A stretch of 64,000 nt of DNA, taken from Streptomyces sp. NBC_01689. Its GTDB lineage: Bacteria; Actinomycetota; Actinomycetes; Streptomycetales; Streptomycetaceae. The notes below the pieces were generated by a model. That model had not been told where the DNA came from. It ran no database searches and saw nothing but the letters and a program-made list of their open reading frames with translations. The DNA lies in NCBI RefSeq assembly GCF_036250675.1, contig NZ_CP109592.1, forward strand, positions 4,092,001 to 4,156,000. Reading direction: 5' to 3'. Below are positions 62,158-64,000 of the stretch, piece by piece (the stretch's first letter is position 1; each line of letters begins with the position of its first letter). The position numbers and the translations under genes are program-made.

Positions 62158-62898
62158 ATGCCCATGCGAGACCTGACCGAGCTGACCGATGTCGAGGAGC
62201 CCGCCTGGCCCCTCCTGTCCGAGGCGATCTCCACGAGCACGGTGTCGCTGGAGGTGCTCCCGGTGGAGCCCGCCCGGGCCCGCGCCACCCTGCTGCAACT
62301 CCAGGTCACCGCGCGCTCCTGGCTCGGCGCCTTCGTCCTCAACTGCGGCGGGGTGTCGCTCGACAGCGGCTGGCTGCGCATCTACGGCAGTCCGGGCGAC
62401 GGGGCGCCCGGGGGGCCGCCGGGCATCGCCGACGTCAACGGGTTCCCCACCGGCTTCGATCCGGCGTGGCGGCCGGACGGCGGGCTGGTCGTCGGCCATG
62501 ACGTCCTCGGTGGGGCCTATGTGCTCAACGGTCCCGAGCCGGGCTCGGTGGGCCGCCCCGGAGGCCCGGGAGAGGTGGTCTACTTCGCGCCCGACGCCCT
62601 GCGCTGGGAGGCCCTCGGCGTGGGCCACGCGGCGTGGCTCAGCTGGCTCCTGGAAGGCGGCACGGAGGACTTCTACGACAACCTGCGCTGGCCCGGATGG
62701 CGGGCCGAGACGGGGCCGCTGCCGGGCTCCCAGGGCATCACGTTCGATCCGGTGCTGTGGTCGGCCGACGCCCGGCGCGACCTGCCCGCGGCCCGCCGCC
62801 GCGCCCTGCACATGACCGAACTCCTGGACCTCCACCGGGGAGTCGGCCTGGAGCTCGACAAGGTCGACCCGGGCTTCCTCGGCAACTTCCACCCCTGA
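62158..62898 (+). CDS. DUF2625 family protein
   Basis: A 246-aa protein with the DUF2625 pattern: RDLTELTDVEEPAWPLL near the start, LGAFVLNCGGVSLDSGWLRIYGS, HDVLGGAYVLNG, PGEVVYFAPDALRWEALG and YDNLRWPGWRAE. The family is common in bacteria and related to SMI1/KNR4-like and other immunity-type proteins by some accounts; the function is unproven. Start ATG 62158 or 62164. Confidence 0.88.
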   Translation: MPMRDLTELTDVEEPAWPLLSEAISTSTVSLEVLPVEPARARATLLQLQVTARSWLGAFVLNCGGVSLDSGWLRIYGSPGDGAPGGPPGIADVNGFPTGFDPAWRPDGGLVVGHDVLGGAYVLNGPEPGSVGRPGGPGEVVYFAPDALRWEALGVGHAAWLSWLLEGGTEDFYDNLRWPGWRAETGPLPGSQGITFDPVLWSADARRDLPAARRRALHMTELLDLHRGVGLELDKVDPGFLGNFHP

Positions 62899-62903
62899 GG
62901 GCC

Positions 62904-62948
62904 GACTTCCGGCCCAGGGACTTCCGGCCCAGGGACCCCCGGCCGGGG
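62904..62948. repeat. Short tandem repeats after the DUF2625 gene
   Basis: The 15-bp unit GACTTCCGGCCCAGG occurs in tandem (62904-62918, 62919-62933) and a third degenerate copy follows. GGACTCCCGG-like words continue to about 62975. Low-complexity spacer; no gene. Confidence 0.6.
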
Positions 62949-63083
62949 GATCGCCGTCCCCGGGACTCCCGGCCCACGTCCTTCTTTTCGTCGGCCATTT
63001 CCTCGGCCTTTTCCTCTGTACGGCTTCCGTCCCTGGGGTGCGGCCGCGGTCCCCGAGTTCCGGCGTCCGTCCCTGGAGACCCG

Positions 63084-63117
63084 ACGGGCCCGGGCTCCGT
63101 GAGGAGCCCGGGCCCGT
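63084..63117. terminator. Terminator of the helicase gene
   Basis: A perfect 15-bp stem (63084-63098 with 63103-63117) with a GTGA loop, 54 bp past the helicase stop on the minus strand. Confidence 0.8.
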
Positions 63118-63170
63118 GAACGTCCGCGGCCGCGGCGCCCGGCCCCGATCCGGGGCCGGCCCGGGTGCGC

Positions 63171-64000
63171 CTACGCGGCGCGCCGGCCGCCGCCGCCCTG
63201 TCCGCCACGCTCCGTACGACGCTGCGGGGCACGTCCCCGGGTGCCGCCGCCGGTCCCGTTGCCGCCGCCGGTACGGCGTCCGCCGGTGGCACCGCCCCCG
63301 GTGGCGCCGCCCGTGCCGCGCTGCGGCTGGCGTCCCTGCGCCTGCCGCCCGCCGCCCGACTCCGCGCCGGTGCCCGAACCCGCGGGGCGCCGTGCGCCGC
63401 CGCCCGTCCGGGGCCGCGACCGGGCCGCCCGCTGCTTCGGCTGCTCGACGGGCTGGGGCACCTCGATGACGACCGGGACCCCGGAGGGCTCGCGGGCGCC
63501 GGTGAGACGGGCCAGTTCCTCGTCGCTCGACGTGACCCGGGCGGAGCGCGGGGTGATGCCGGCGTCGGCCATCAGACGCGTCATCTCACGGCGCTGCTCG
63601 GGCAGGACGAGGGTGACGACGCTGCCGGACTCGCCGGCCCGCGCGGTACGCCCGCCCCGGTGCAGGTAGTCCTTGTGGTCGGTCGGCGGGTCGACGTTGA
63701 CGACGAGGTCGAGGTCGTCGATGTGGATGCCGCGTGCGGCCACGTTGGTGGCGACCAGCGCGGTGACCTGGCCGTTCTTGAACTGGTCGAGGGTCCGGTT
63801 GCGCTGCGGCTGGCTGCGGCCGCCGTGCAGCGCGGAGGCCCGGACACCGTTGGCCAGCAGCCGCTTGGTGAACCGGTCGGCACCGCGCTTGGTGTCCACG
63901 AAGAGGATCACGCGGCCGTCGCGCGCGGCGATCCGCAGGGCCACGGCCTTCTTGTCGGTCTCGTCGGCGACGTGCAGCACATGGTGCTCCATGGTCGTCA
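63171..64000 (-). CDS. DEAD-box RNA helicase, C-terminal part (cut by window edge)
   Basis: The visible 276 residues continue past the right edge. They form RecA-like domain 2: VILFVDTKRGADRFTKRL (motif IV region), ASALHGGRSQPQRNRTLDQF, LVATNVAARGIHIDDLDLVVN (motif V) and YLHRGGRTARAGESG (motif VI). A basic, Gly/Arg-rich disordered tail of about 90 residues follows (GGNGTGGGTRGRAPQRR), which probably binds RNA nonspecifically. It unwinds RNA duplexes and is likely involved in cold adaptation, ribosome assembly or RNA decay. Confidence 0.93.
   Translation of the reverse strand, partial: TTMEHHVLHVADETDKKAVALRIAARDGRVILFVDTKRGADRFTKRLLANGVRASALHGGRSQPQRNRTLDQFKNGQVTALVATNVAARGIHIDDLDLVVNVDPPTDHKDYLHRGGRTARAGESGSVVTLVLPEQRREMTRLMADAGITPRSARVTSSDEELARLTGAREPSGVPVVIEVPQPVEQPKQRAARSRPRTGGGARRPAGSGTGAESGGGRQAQGRQPQRGTGGATGGGATGGRRTGGGNGTGGGTRGRAPQRRTERGGQGGGGRRAA

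Overview
The window is GC-rich (roughly 72 percent by eye), with strong G/C bias at third codon positions, GTG starts, ATGA/GTGA-coupled genes, mycothiol metabolism, a GTP-type PEP carboxykinase and LAXTG-type sortase substrates. It is a Streptomyces chromosome or a very close relative. I support about 53 protein genes, the last cut by the right edge. I see no rRNA, tRNA, CRISPR array or intact insertion sequence.

Layout. 0.1-7.3 kb is a divergent catabolic cluster: a four-gene leftward operon (PfkB kinase, IclR regulator, RidA, GntP permease) facing a rightward PLP amino-acid deaminase and a D-aminoacylase. It reads as N-acyl-D-amino-acid or D-amino-acid use. An IclR-style palindrome lies between the two arms and a 69-bp MITE-like hairpin flanked by CTAG lies between the two rightward genes. 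7.3-10.3 kb holds a secreted trypsin-like protease, an alanine-type aminotransferase and a small hypothetical gene. 10.5-14.9 kb is a tight four-gene operon: membrane-anchored substrate-binding protein, TelA-family protein, lipoprotein joining a substrate-binding domain to a vWA domain, and a two-helix membrane protein. It is the best candidate here for an undescribed multi-component system.

15.3-39.4 kb is mainly housekeeping: pckG, hemolysin III, an MFS pump with its TetR repressor, a ubiquitin-like/Mut7-C protein, a DUF255 thioredoxin-fold protein, a Uma2 protein, a large NB-ARC/TPR ATPase, mycothiol conjugate amidase, DUF4307, greA, a DrrAB-like ABC exporter, threonine dehydratase, MarR, a sigma-like/membrane-protein pair, metB, a membrane-anchored hypothetical protein and msrA. 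39.6-41.6 kb is a small accessory patch (DUF6247 protein with a possible toxin partner, a gene remnant, DUF4291, a monooxygenase-like protein).

42.0-50 kb carries a sortase-anchored surface protein, a PAS-PAS-GAF-SpoIIE-HATPase signalling protein, a VOC protein, a serine hydrolase, an APH-type kinase and a membrane protein. 50.2-57.2 kb holds an exported alkaline phosphatase, a complete P450/reductase/ferredoxin set, and a zinc alcohol dehydrogenase divergent from an MmyB-type regulator. 57.3-64 kb holds a MacB-like ABC transporter, an L,D-transpeptidase lipoprotein, an acidic protein, a second sortase substrate, a DUF2625 protein and the C-terminal part of a DEAD-box RNA helicase.

Nearly every operon ends in a perfect GC-rich hairpin without a clear U-tract, as is usual in actinobacteria. 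All identifications are from reading sequence; no database search was run.
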